From Diphasiastrum complanatum (lineage: Eukaryota > Streptophyta > Lycopodiopsida > Lycopodiales > Lycopodiaceae), in contig CM055106.1 of NCBI GenBank assembly GCA_029204225.1, positions 18,362,149 to 18,426,148 of the forward strand: 64,000 nucleotides of DNA. The letters run 5' to 3'. The position numbers and the translations under genes are program-made. Below, piece after piece: positions 39,069 through 50,915 of this stretch (position 1 is its first letter; each line of letters starts with the position of its first letter). The notes beneath the pieces were generated by a model. That model saw only the letters and a program-made list of their open reading frames with translations. It was not told where the DNA came from and searched no databases.

Positions 39069-39600
39069 ATGGCCTCTGAAGGAAGTAGCGGCTCCCCGGA
39101 TAAAGAGCGACAAAAAAGGGCATACGAGCGATTGAAAGCCATAGCTGAAGGAACTGATATCAATGAGATGGCTAGAATTGGTGCTCGTACATCTGAGTGA
39201 GCCAATCCTGGTGGTGTGCAATGGAAACAGATAAATGACATTGTCTCTATGGAGATGGTCCTCGAAACCTGGCCGACTCCCAGGTCAGATGTCAAAAAGG
39301 ACATTTCAAACTTGGAAACTATGAGAACAAAGATATCAGAAACAAGGTCGAAAAGATGTATTTGGCATGCACAACACAACATTTACACCATCAAGATTGC
39401 AGCCTTAGCTTTGCTAAAATGATGTACATGCATTACGTTCTCGAGAGTCCTGTTAATTTTAGTTCAAACCTCGCTAAGCAAGTGGTGTCCAACCTTCGAA
39501 GCGAGAGTGTTTTTGTTACTCGAATAGAGTTACGGGATGCTCTCGTTGGTGCATCATGTCAGGTGCATGTCCAAATAGAGGAGCTGTAGTCTCTGCTCCA
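39069..39600 (+). pseudogene. Unrecognised broken coding sequence
   Basis: One frame reads MASEGSSGSPDKERQKRAYE (39069-39200) and, after a stop, QWKQINDIVSMEMVLETWP and ISETRSKRCIWHAQHN (39216-39422). Another frame carries SPVNFSSNLAKQVVSNLRSE and LVGASCQVHVQIEEL to about 39589. The pieces have protein-like composition but stops and a frameshift between them. I do not recognise the family. It may form the upstream exons of the RING-type ORF that follows, or belong to a transposon. Confidence 0.35.
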
Positions 39601-39737
39601 TAGTCAAGAGAGCGCGTTCAACCGCGTAAAAGAGCAATTATATAAATCATAAATGTTGGTAGAATATAAATCATGCGCTTAAGCTGACAAGATCTTTTGT
39701 TTTTCAGGGCACACGATGATGATGACGACGACGATAT

Positions 39738-40073
39738 GTGGCATTGCATCATCAGTTGGAAAATCTTGAAGGGCCAGGTGGTGGTAGCCATATATCTCGC
39801 AGGATGGTGCATCCTAATGTTCTAGAGCGTATAATAGATGACCCACTCCAAGATTGTTGTCCACTTTGCCACCACAATTTTCATTCATGGAGTGGGCATT
39901 ACCAATTACCATGCATGCATATTTATCACATTGCTTGTCTCATCCAACGTATGATGTTAGATGATAAGTGCAAGTTATGTGATTATAAAATTGTAGAAAA
40001 TTTATATATCACATTAGACATGCATGATAATTATCGTAGAATCCAAGAGATGCGTGCCTTTAGAACTCTATAG
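39738..40073 (+). CDS. RING-type zinc finger protein (111 aa ORF)
   Basis: The ORF contains CCPLCHHNF, then LPCMHIYHIAC about 13 residues later and KCKLC. These give the C-x2-C, C-x-H-x2-H-x2-C, C-x2-C spacing of a RING-H2-like finger, the usual E2-binding fold of E3 ubiquitin ligases. A splice acceptor (TTTTCAG) at about 39707 precedes it, so upstream exons are likely and the Met start at 39738 may be internal. Codons are intact through the stop. Neighbours are transposon debris, so expression is uncertain. Confidence 0.5.
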   Translation: MALHHQLENLEGPGGGSHISRRMVHPNVLERIIDDPLQDCCPLCHHNFHSWSGHYQLPCMHIYHIACLIQRMMLDDKCKLCDYKIVENLYITLDMHDNYRRIQEMRAFRTL

Positions 40074-40084
40074 CTTGTGATAGA

Positions 40085-40410
40085 TCGTCAGAATGGCCAT
40101 TTCAGTGTTCAATTTTTGTACTGAACCTTTTTATTTCTTGTTTGGATCCTTGGATTTATTTTAATTATTTGTGCAAATGGGTATTTTTTGTATAAGTGTA
40201 ACCAAACTTGCATGAACCCTAAACCCTAAACCAATGATCATAGATTCATAAACCTAAACACTTAAAAATTAAACTAAATATCTAACTTATCATGGTAAAT
40301 CACACACAATTTGATATCCAAATTGGTAAATCTCTAATATACTTCTCTTTGGTAAATCAATATAACTTTGCATCTCAACTATACTTCAAAAACTTTGTAT
40401 AGATGTATTT
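40085..40410. other. No gene seen; two telomere-like units
   Basis: AT-rich DNA. Two CCCTAAA units occur at about 40217-40231; this is too few to call an interstitial telomere. Confidence 0.5.
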
Positions 40411-40717
40411 CAATTTCAAAGAAGGTTTCGCATTCTTTTTCTCTTGTTGGCTTGCGTAATGTCTTTGTCAATTTCTAAATTTTCATCAATCTCATAGTCT
40501 ATAGCCACACAATCTCGACTACCGCCAAGATCTTCCATCCCTTCTTCTCCTAAAACATCCATCCCCCATGTAGGCATCTCTTCTATATAATCAACACTTC
40601 ATATTCTCTTTATTATTTTGTGATTAAAATATATGTACACAAGTTTTTCAGCCCTATCACTCAACAGTCGATTTTGCAACGTGTTGTGTACATACTTGTA
40701 GGTACTCTAGTTCCTTT

Positions 40718-41017
40718 CTAAACTGGAGTTCGTTCAACATCCACCATTTCCAAGCTGGCATAGTCCTTGACAAATTCTTCACAAAAGAAGAATGAAAAAT
40801 CCTTTCTTCTCTTTGTACTAGGTAAGTTCCCTAATTCCTTCCGTTGTAGTGTCCTCGTTGTGATAAAGAGAATTGACCACGTCATAGAATCACTTATGAC
40901 TTCCATCAAGATCCCCTAAAAATTGATTCCAATATTCAGGGTCCAACAAAAAAGTCGTACTGTGGAGAGGTGTATGTGCCATCACCCATCGCGCGTGAAG
41001 GTACTTGCTCAATGTTT
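40718..41017 (-). pseudogene. hAT-like transposase fragment, downstream part
   Basis: Minus-strand frame reads LSKYLHARWVMAHTPLHSTT, FLLDPEYWNQFLGDLDGSHK, a stop, then FYDVV and DTTTEGI. This recalls the segment of plant hAT/DUF659-type transposases with W-x-PLH and LDPEY. It continues the frame interrupted by the Copia insertion at 41018 and resumed at 45574. One stop and no dimerisation domain seen, so it is a dead fragment. Confidence 0.55.
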
Positions 41018-41703
41018 TGTGAAAGTACTATACTTTAGGACCATAAATGGATCTACAAAAGATCCACAAGAGTGATTGGATGCTTGCTTAACAATCTATC
41101 AAAAAACTAGACACAAAAAAGTTGATCTAGATTGGCAATTTGACAAACAACAAGCATTAACAATCAAAAGCATTGATAAACATTGAAGTCCGAGCTCACA
41201 CGTGTGTACTGCAGGCTGTAGTACGGCCTTCAACCTGAGAAACAAGTAGAAATTGATCTGGTTTCATTTGGAGCACAAAAACTCAATGTACATAGTGAAC
41301 TAGCTTGAGATTGCCAATGAGCTCCAAAAATTTTCTATCTTCTCACTATGGAGAGAGGGAATACATAGCAAATTCGACTTCCTTCTTGAAGTTAGGTGGA
41401 TTTCCAGCATGTACACTCTCCTTGACCTAAAATGAAACCCTAGTCTATTTCCTAGAGTTATGCTTGGTAGGTAGCTAGTTGGTCAAATTTTCACCTTAAA
41501 CTTAGGTGTAGGTCCTATAAAGTAGGGATGACCACCAAATAGACATGACCAACTCTCTTGACTTGACCTAACCTACATTAGAATGGGTTTTCCATGTGGC
41601 ATCATGGCCTCACATGTGTGGGACCCACTTGTGTACACAATTTACACTATTCTACACGGTTTTTGATCAAGCTAGATTTGCTAATTTTTGGCAATTCTTC
41701 ACA
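41018..41703 (-). repeat. 3' LTR of the nested Copia
   Basis: 686 bp, TGTGAAAGTACT to TTCTTCACA on the plus strand. Lacks a 15-bp stretch (ATAAGGAAGTTAACT) present in the other LTR. Confidence 0.95.
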
Positions 41704-41913
41704 CTCCTCCTCAAATTTAGCTTGATCTATTTACAACTCTCTTGATAGATCAATGAAAGCTTTTAGAAGTGTCTAAAAAATCCAGCTACAAAGAAGGAAC
41801 TTTTGAGACTCCAATAGAGAATGATGTCCATGAAGGATCTTTCACCACCTCTTAGAGGATCCCTTACAAGATGTTCCATAAATGTGTCTATATACATGTA
41901 GCACACTTCAAAA

Positions 41914-43326
41914 CTAAACATCATGCCAAGCCATGGATTCCAAGGCATTTTGTGCACTTGAAGATACATCAATTAAAATATTAAGTGCATAAATAATGTT
42001 GCCAAAGACAACTTGTCTTGCTTGATCCATATGATTGAGCCTAGATGGCTCCATCTTGATACTCAAGGTTCTTCTTGGAGTCCTCGAGTCTTGAGCTTGC
42101 TCCTCCACTTGACTTGACTCCAAAACATCAATGAATTGAATAATGTGTTGATCCAAAGGTGCTTCTTCAAGTTTACAAATCGTCCACTCTTGAAAGATCA
42201 CATTTCCACCATTGACAAATTCTTTGGTTGAAAACAAGTAGATTCTACAATCTCTACTTGAAGAGCAAAACACTACCATTATTCCTATCATTGAAATAGG
42301 ATATTCTTTGGTCCTTACATTGGAATGATCATGCTCAAAGCATGTGGACCCAAAGATTTCCAATACAAATGATGTTTCATCTTTTATGACACTATTCAAA
42401 CTATTACAAAAATAGTTATCCAATGAAATTGCTTTATCAACAACAAATGTAGATTTCAAAGCATCCCATTTCATTGTCTTGTCATACAAAGTAATAAACA
42501 CCATGAATCTTAAAGGTAAGAAACAAGTCACCTCATGTCTACTAATACTTTCCAAAAAGTATTCAAAGATAGTAGACTCTCCAATGCTCACCACCCTTGC
42601 AAGATGCACACTTGAATGGACAATTTGCATGCAATTTGATGACTCGGACATTGTCATTGAGGACTCCCTTGGAACTCTCATGCTTTGAGGCTGATCCTCA
42701 AAATCTTCCTCCTTTTGATGCTCCTCCTCAATGCAAGCAAGATCACACTTTGCCAAGATCTCCTCTTGAGTGATCTCCTCCTTTGCCAAGCTCATTCTTT
42801 TAAAAGCAACACTAGCTTCCAACTTAAACAATCTTCCATGTTTAAATCCCTTTGCAATACAAACATCATTCTTCAAGATGAAGCAAACACCATGCTTAAA
42901 GTGGACATCCAAACCACTTTCTAAGAGTAGACCAACACTAAGCATATTCTTGGTGATTGGTGGTACATAAAGGACATTTTCTAGATCCATTGAGGATTCT
43001 AGACACAAAGAGATGGTGCCAACACCATCTATCCTACACTCTTCATCATTTGCAGTAAAGACAAACTTTTTAGCATCATTGAATGAGTGTAAGGTTGAGA
43101 AAAAGTCCTTTTCACAAGACATGTGGGAGCTAGCCCCACTGTCAATCCACCAATTGTCTCTTGAATTGCTATTGCTTGTTGGTGAGGATGTAGATGCCAT
43201 CAAGAATACATCTACTTCATCCTCCTCCTCCTCCTTTGCAAGGTTTCCTTGTTTGTCCTCCTCCACTTGTGCTCTTAGCCTCTTGTAGCATTTAGATGCA
43301 TAATGCCCCTTCTTTCCACAAAAGAA
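41914..43326 (-). CDS. Copia protease with shortened integrase-like region (450 aa from Met)
   Basis: The frame starts directly after a TAA that separates it from Gag, and opens with a zinc knuckle CFFCGKKGHYASKC. It continues with an acidic linker, the aspartic protease WWIDSGASSHM (active-site DSG kept), the pre-integrase region VLYVPPITKNMLSV, and then pieces of integrase C-terminal half (STCFEHDHSNVRTKEY, SSRDCRIYLFSTKEFVNG). No HHCC zinc finger or DDE core of integrase remains, and RT/RNase H are absent. The compact layout is shared with the copy at 1-1395, so it is a family trait. Confidence 0.88.
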   Translation of the reverse strand, partial: FFCGKKGHYASKCYKRLRAQVEEDKQGNLAKEEEEDEVDVFLMASTSSPTSNSNSRDNWWIDSGASSHMSCEKDFFSTLHSFNDAKKFVFTANDEECRIDGVGTISLCLESSMDLENVLYVPPITKNMLSVGLLLESGLDVHFKHGVCFILKNDVCIAKGFKHGRLFKLEASVAFKRMSLAKEEITQEEILAKCDLACIEEEHQKEEDFEDQPQSMRVPRESSMTMSESSNCMQIVHSSVHLARVVSIGESTIFEYFLESISRHEVTCFLPLRFMVFITLYDKTMKWDALKSTFVVDKAISLDNYFCNSLNSVIKDETSFVLEIFGSTCFEHDHSNVRTKEYPISMIGIMVVFCSSSRDCRIYLFSTKEFVNGGNVIFQEWTICKLEEAPLDQHIIQFIDVLESSQVEEQAQDSRTPRRTLSIKMEPSRLNHMDQARQVVFGNIIYALNILIDVSSSAQNALESMAWHDV

Positions 43327-43329
43327 GCA

Positions 43330-44064
43330 TTATTGCTTTGACTTGTCCTTTGAGCTTGATGCATCATCCTCTTCTTTGGCCTCCTTTGGATGCTTCTTCT
43401 TTCCATTGGTCTTCTTTTTGCCCTTGAATGAGAAATTGGCTTTCTCATCACCATCCTGCAAAGAGAAGGAACTCATCCTAGATTTTGCATGGAGCATCCT
43501 ACACTCTTCAGGCACTAATACACTGTGAAGTTTTTCTATAGTTAGCAAAGCGTCTTGGATGGCAAAACTTTGGACCAAATTTGCAAAGTCATCTCCTAGA
43601 CCATTAAGGACAATTTGTACAAGCTCTCCATCATGAATCTTCTCTCCAATGGAAGCCAACTCCCTATTTAGAGACTTTATTCTGAGTACATAATCCTGTG
43701 CACTCTCCTCACTTCTCCTCATGCTTTGCAAAATTTGATTTCTAAGCATAAGAACTCTAGAAGTGTTGCTAGACTCATAGATTGATTTTAAAGACTCCCA
43801 AGCCTCTTTAGCATTAGTACAAGCTGATACTTCTCTCAACAAATCATTGCTCACATTCATCTTCACACAATGAAGTGCAAGCCTAGATCTCTTCTTGTAT
43901 CTAGCTAACTCCTGTGCACCTAGAGGTTCATCTTCATCTTCAATCAAGAACTCATAAAGGTCTTGGAGCACTAAGAGTGACTCCATTCTAACCTTCCAAA
44001 TAGCATAATTTGTAGAATTCAACCTCTCACTAGCTTCTAGAAGGTATGCTCCAGCAGATGCCAT
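43330..44064 (-). CDS. Copia Gag (244 aa to an in-frame TAA)
   Basis: Plant Copia Gag starting MASAGAYLLEASERL with the block LNSTNYAIWKVRMESLL, about 45% like the Gag at 10252-11196 by eye. It ends at a single TAA (43327-43329) directly before the zinc knuckle that is intact in the following frame. Without that stop, Gag, knuckle, protease and integrase remnant would be one frame of 716 codons. The stop is either a disabling mutation or a read-through site. Confidence 0.88.
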   Translation of the reverse strand: MASAGAYLLEASERLNSTNYAIWKVRMESLLVLQDLYEFLIEDEDEPLGAQELARYKKRSRLALHCVKMNVSNDLLREVSACTNAKEAWESLKSIYESSNTSRVLMLRNQILQSMRRSEESAQDYVLRIKSLNRELASIGEKIHDGELVQIVLNGLGDDFANLVQSFAIQDALLTIEKLHSVLVPEECRMLHAKSRMSSFSLQDGDEKANFSFKGKKKTNGKKKHPKEAKEEDDASSSKDKSKQ

Positions 44065-44855
44065 CTTACTAGTGACTTCTACAAATAAGAAATAGATTTG
44101 ATTGACTTGAAACTCACAAAGGTCTCACACTTGTAGTGTTTCACTCAAATTTGATTTCTAATCCAACAAATGGACTTATAATCACAGTTTTATCACTCCC
44201 TCACAAAGCTGGAATGAAGATAAGATGAAGTAAAAACTACTTTCAAACAAATCTTGCCAAGAAATGGATTTGATTGTCTCTAGAAACTCACTAAGGTCTC
44301 TCTCTTGTAGTTTTTCACTCAAATTAGATTTCTAATCCAACAAATGGACTTATAATCTCAGTTCTAGCACTCTCTCACAAAGTTGGAATGAAGATAAGAT
44401 GATGTGAAATCTACTTACAATCAAATCTTGCCAAATTTGGTTATTTTTGGACAAAAAAATGACTTAATCTCTTTTTCCTTCTTGGTGTACTTTCAAGACC
44501 TGTTTTTAACCTTAATAGGACTTGAACTCAACCTAGATTAATTAGATTCCATGAAACAAATTCAAATCTAATCAATGGCAAATGATCTTGGTAGATTATC
44601 CTAGGATCTCCACCAAAAATTACACCAAATGCTCACAAATTGAATTTTTTTGGATCAAATGAATACCATGCATTAAATGCAGGTTCAGAGGTGCCCACAC
44701 ATGTGGACAGTACGGATTTGGACCCCTACCAAGTTTGGGATCAAATCTCCTCACCAAAATCAAGATTCAAGCTTGCCCTCTCAAAACTAGTTTTTAGCAC
44801 CAAAACTTGCTAAAAATGGATTTGCATTAGATCAATGGCTTATGCTCTTGTACTT

Positions 44856-44868
44856 GGCTCTGATACCA
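44856..44868 (-). promoter_or_regulatory. Primer-binding site (initiator tRNA-Met) of the nested Copia
   Basis: TGGTATCAGAGCC on the minus strand, adjacent to the LTR without spacer. Confidence 0.95.
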
Positions 44869-45568
44869 TGTGAAAGTACTGTACTTTAGGACCATAAATG
44901 GATCTACAAAAGATCCACAAGAGTGATTGGATGCTTGCTTAACAATCTATCAAAAAACTAGACACAAAAAAGTTGATCTAGATTGGCAATTTGACAAACA
45001 ACAAGCATTAACAATCAAAAGCATTGATAAACATTGAAGTCCGAGCTCACACGTGTGTACTACAGGCTGTAGTACGGCCTTCAACCTGAGAAACAAGTAG
45101 AAATTGATTTGGTTTCATTTGGAGCACAAAAACTCAATGTACATAGTGAACTAGCTTGAGATTGCCAATGAGCTCCAAAATTTTCTATCTTCTCACTATG
45201 GAGAGAGGGAATACATAGCAAATTCGACTTCCTTCTTGAAGTTAGGTGGATTTCCAGCATGTAATAAGGAAGTTAACTCACTCTCCTTGACCTAAAATGA
45301 AACCCTAGTCTATTTCCTAGAGTTATGCTTGGTAGGTAGCTAGTTGGTCAAATTTTCACCTTAAACTTAGGTGTAGGTCCTATAAAGTAGGGATGACCAC
45401 CAAATAGACATGACCAACTCTCTTGACTTGACCTAACCTACATTAGAATGGGTTTTCCATGTGGCATCATGGCCTCACATGTGTGGGACCCACTTGTGTA
45501 CACAATTTACACTATTCTACATGGTTTTTGATCAAGCTAGATTTGCCAATTTTTGGCAATTCTTCACA
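44869..45568 (-). repeat. 5' LTR of the nested Copia
   Basis: 700 bp, ending in TTCTTCACA on the plus strand and followed by the target duplication TGTTT. Confidence 0.95.
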
Positions 45569-45573
45569 TGTTT

Positions 45574-45851
45574 CGCTTTGCCTTGTTGAAAGGTGGTCTC
45601 CACTGCTTGACCACATACTGTGGTAACTCACGTGGATCATATAGGCTCTCTTGTATATTCCACCAAGCCATCCACATTTTTTCGATGTTTGGTAGATTTG
45701 AGTCCAATTGACACACACCATACATTACCGACATCATGACATGGTAAGCGTCACATACTCTGTCCCAAAAAAGAGAGTTTGCAAGCTCTGGATGAGGTTG
45801 CTCACATAATCTCAGGTAATTGTAGAATAGATCAACAAAGATAATGAACAC
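45574..45851 (-). pseudogene. hAT-like transposase fragment, upstream part
   Basis: Minus-strand frame with DLFYNYLRLCEQPHPELANS, FWDRVCDAYHVMMSVMYG, IEKMWMAWWNIQESL and VVKQWRPPFNKAK. Removing the Copia and one TGTTT copy joins it in frame to the fragment at 40718-41017. It is the section of a hAT-type transposase preceding the LHARW block. Confidence 0.55.
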
Positions 45852-46490
45852 ACGGTATAACAGTCATTGGAAGGCTGAAGATTGCATCTACATTGGCATT
45901 AACAAAGATAACTTGTGTTTGGGGGAGATACAAAAAATGACAATATGGAAGAAAATGAAGAAGTTAGACTTTATTCTAGATTGAGAGCATGATGTTACAA
46001 GAAGCTAGCCCCTATGCCAGGTCAAGAGAGGGGTGGTCACAAGAAGAATTATGAGTTACTAGTTGGTGAAATTGTAAGGTTAAGAAGTCATGATAAAGAA
46101 GAAACCCAAACATACCCTAAAATCCTACTGCACTATTGCACTCAACTACCAGGTCGGTTGAAAAAGAAAAGTTTGTTCCTAGAGTTAAGATGAACTAACT
46201 TTGATAAGGAAACAGTTGGGGACAAGAAGTGAATGCTGAGTTAGGACATTCTACCAGTCACTAGTTGACTATTAATTGCTCCAGTCTTTCCTAGTGTTCT
46301 TCCATGACTCTTCGGAGTTTAAGGAGCTCAGCCTCAGATCCAGCTGGAGACAACCTAGTTAAAAAGCTGCCAAAGTTGGGTCCGGATCCCATGGGCTTTA
46401 TACTATAAATGCTGGCATTTACATCACCACCATCAACGTTGCAGCAGCCATTGCCACTAACATCGCCATAGACTGTTAGACCATCAAACC
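45852..46490. other. Mostly empty spacer
   Basis: No clear gene. A 71-codon minus-strand frame at 46291-46506 (MDTLAWFDGLTVYGD and GSGPNFGSFLTRLSPAGSE) has plausible protein composition but no recognised family. Confidence 0.4.
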
Positions 46491-46491
46491 A

Positions 46492-46700
46492 AGCCAAGGT
46501 ATCCAACCATCCAAGGAATCAGGATTCAGCTCATATTTCTTGAGTTTTCCATGTTTTTGCACAGCCCATTAGCTCTAATCTGCTACAGTTGATCAAAACA
46601 AGCCAAGGAATCCAAAACATCCAAGGAATCAGCTCATATTTCTGGAGTCTTCCATGTTTTTGCATAGCCCATTAGCTCTAATCTGCTCTTTGTGCTTGCT
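46492..46700. repeat. Tandem duplication of about 108 bp upstream of the CCR-like gene
   Basis: Two copies share AAGCCAAGG, CATCCAAGGAATCAG, CTCATATTTCT, GTTTTTGCA and CCCATTAGCTCTAATCTGCT, starting near 46492 and 46600. The pair lies about 520-720 bp before the start codon of the CCR-like gene. Confidence 0.8.
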
Positions 46701-47215
46701 TTCCACAGTAGCAGTTTTCCTTGGGTCTTCTTTCTTGGAAGTATATATCCTGAGCCAGTAGTCCCCAGTTCAATAACAGCGCTTGGATTTGTTTAAGCTG
46801 TCTCACAAATCTCACAGATTGATTGCCAGTTTGATTTTTGTAAGGCAGAATAAATCCTGGGCTTTGTTGTTCTTTCTGTTCTTCTGCACAAACACTAAAT
46901 CTTCATTACCCTTTAGCTTCTTTTGCTGCGTGTAGCATCTTGCTGAGGTCTTTACTGTACCGGAATTCAGGTAGCTTTAGTTTCTGATTCTGATAACTGA
47001 TAGGCACCGCTTTACTTGGCAGATTTAAGCTTTCATTTGGAAAAAATTGCATGAATCATTCTGTGAGGGTGTAATTTCCAGCAGCGAGTGGCTGCTTTTA
47101 ATTGTCAAGTCAATACATCCTGTCTGCCTCAATTTGTTGGCTGCATTGTGATCAACTGGGCGATTTCTTGAATCATTAGTGCAAGTCCTTTTCATTTTCT
47201 CAGAATCTGCAAAAA

Positions 47216-48883
<1,668 letters not shown>

Positions 48884-48906
48884 GATACTTGGTTCAATTC
48901 TTTCAG

Positions 48907-49173
48907 CCAGTGCTTGCAGCAAAAACTGTTGAAGTCTGGCAGGCCAATTGTTGCAATATTAGTTTCCAAGTCTGTAGGTGAATTAGCTTTCAGTTTACAG
49001 GTTCTATTCTAGAATTTCACCTCATTGAAATCTGTAAATTCTAATAAGTTTAGCTGGCATATAAATTTTTTTGAGAGAACAGCTTCCAGCCTTTGAATCA
49101 GAAGCTGCTAAAGCTAGGAATGAGATGGATGACCAAGAAGACAAGATCTTATGGTGTTGTATGCTTCTCATAA
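48907..49173 (+). other. Two extra copies of the terminal exon of the CCR-like gene
   Basis: After the stop at 48881-48883, two further segments resemble the last exon. At 48907 (acceptor TTTCAG) the frame reads SQCLQQKLLKSGRP and at 49083 (acceptor GAACAG) SFQPLNQKLLKLGMRW, compared with LSNQKLLKLGMKF in the normal exon. Both start with the same splice phase as exon 6 and each runs to its own stop (about 49013 and 49171-49173). A shared TTTACAGGT stretch follows each copy. They are either alternative last exons or decayed duplicates. Confidence 0.65.
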
Positions 49174-50249
49174 ATGCTACAGCTCTTATGTTACAATTGC
49201 CAATCTTCTCATTGGCTTATCCTGTTTACAGTTTACAGGTCTTTACCTTCATAGATTTACAAGTCCATTTTCATGGACAAATTTCTCTATTCTAGACATT
49301 GAGATCATTTCTTTTATTGAACATCCTCACTTTCATCTTGAGACCAATGGTATGAGTTGGGTAGGACAGTAGTTTTGTACGACAATATAGTCATGATGGT
49401 TGACATTTTATTTCCTGGCTTCATGTTATGAATATTCATATTAAATTGCTCCAACAACTACAATTTTGCTATTTAATATTCACTCTTGTGACTTGACGAT
49501 GGCTGTCGTGATTTACTAGTTGGATCTTTGATATGGGATCAGGCTCTGTAAAGGTTGTCATGACTTCTATGATTCTCCTCCCACACATAGGACATTTTTC
49601 TGGAAAGTAGGCAAAACCTTGGGCTCCCTTCTGATTGTCTCTCAAACTCTTCATAGACGTCCACCCATTTTTTATCCTAACTTTTCTTAAATGCATCATC
49701 CACCTCCATGACTTGAGCGACGAACAAACACAAACTCAATATGAACATGACCTTCTCTTTGACATAGACCTCATTCTTGAATGTCGTGCGTAGCTCCTCT
49801 AAGAGTCTTAACTTTCCTATTTATCTTTAATAGGAATTGAAGTATCACGTTGTCTATTTTGAAACTTGGAGAGTCTTTGGAGCAAGTTTTCTATGTGCTC
49901 CTTGAACAATAATGTGGTAGGGATATTCTAGTTAAACTCACCATCAAACACATATTTCTACTTTTGCCATGTGCACATCTTGCTTAATATTTGTGGTTGC
50001 CCTCCACTGGTTGGCTAGGAGAAGCAAATTCACAGGGTCGATCTATATTTATAGCACAACTTGTCTATGATGCACATATGAGATCTAGAGAAGTGTTTGT
50101 TAAATACTTATAATCACAAGGATATGAATGGTCTAGATTGTACGAGATGCAATATAACTTGGATTTTCCAAGACTAGCTAGTTTTCTAGCTTTCTAGTCA
50201 GGAACTCAATTAATGTAAAGATCTACTTGTGCAATTGCACTCATATCTC
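49174..50249. other. No clear gene
   Basis: A 76-codon minus-strand frame at 49469-49699 includes FPEKCPMCGRRIIEV, a C-x2-C that could be half of a zinc site, but no family was recognised. Confidence 0.4.
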
Positions 50250-50915
50250 AATCAAACTTTGTGAAAAGTAAACCAAGTACATATGCATTCAATCAATCAT
50301 AATATCCATGAAAGACTATGCCTTAGTCCACACTGCATAATAGCTATCACAAAACAATGTGAATTGTAAGGTAAAATTCAAATTGCTTTAAGGTTTTTCA
50401 TTAACAATATACATTGGTGTAAGGAAAAGCACCTTAAGATTCTACTTACAAGACACACAAACAAAAGAATAACAATGGAGCCCAAACCACCAAACCATAT
50501 CGAAGCTACTGATCCATCACCGATAGCATCACCCGCGCACCATAGGCTAGAATGCAGGTGTATCTTGGAATTGAAATCACACAATTGGAATGGGAGTAGA
50601 GCGAGTTCCTACATGAGGATATAGCCCTTGCTTTACATGTGCATGTGCTCATACAAGCATACAGTATTCCCACACATGCAAGTTGTTACTAGTGATACTC
50701 TACACCATGTCAATAGTCGTCCTAACCCATACAATAGCTCCACACGTCATAAGATGTGTGACTGGGTCCTCAAAAGATTATCAATTACATTTCTGGCCTA
50801 GTTCAAAATAACGAGGCATACTCAATAATCTCGAGTACTTCAGTGTTGGGTATCCAAGTCTAGGATTATGTCGAATCCTATATACAGGATGTGGACGTAA
50901 CATTCTTTCCCCCTT
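50250..50915 (-). repeat. Gypsy-type LTR end with polypurine tract (minus strand)
   Basis: On the minus strand TTCAAGGGGGAAAGAA is followed by TGTTACGTCCACATCC, resembling the pair at 19400-19430. The PPT lies at about 50901-50915 and the LTR extends to lower coordinates; its far end is not defined. Confidence 0.45.

Larger units (their letters stand above)
41018..45568 (-). mobile_element. Non-autonomous Copia retrotransposon (complete), nested in a hAT-like gene
   Basis: A 4,551-bp element on the minus strand with LTRs 44869-45568 (upstream) and 41018-41703 (downstream). A perfect 5-bp target duplication TGTTT lies at 41013-41017 and 45569-45573. The PBS TGGTATCAGAGCC (44856-44868) touches the upstream LTR; the PPT (GAGGAGGAG) touches the downstream LTR. 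The LTRs differ by one 15-bp indel, one 1-bp indel and about five transitions, so insertion is fairly recent. It encodes Gag, protease and an integrase remnant but no reverse transcriptase or RNase H. Confidence 0.95.

Noticed and set aside
40217-40231. Interstitial telomere repeat
   Set aside because: Only two CCCTAAA units, which is expected by chance in AT-rich plant DNA.
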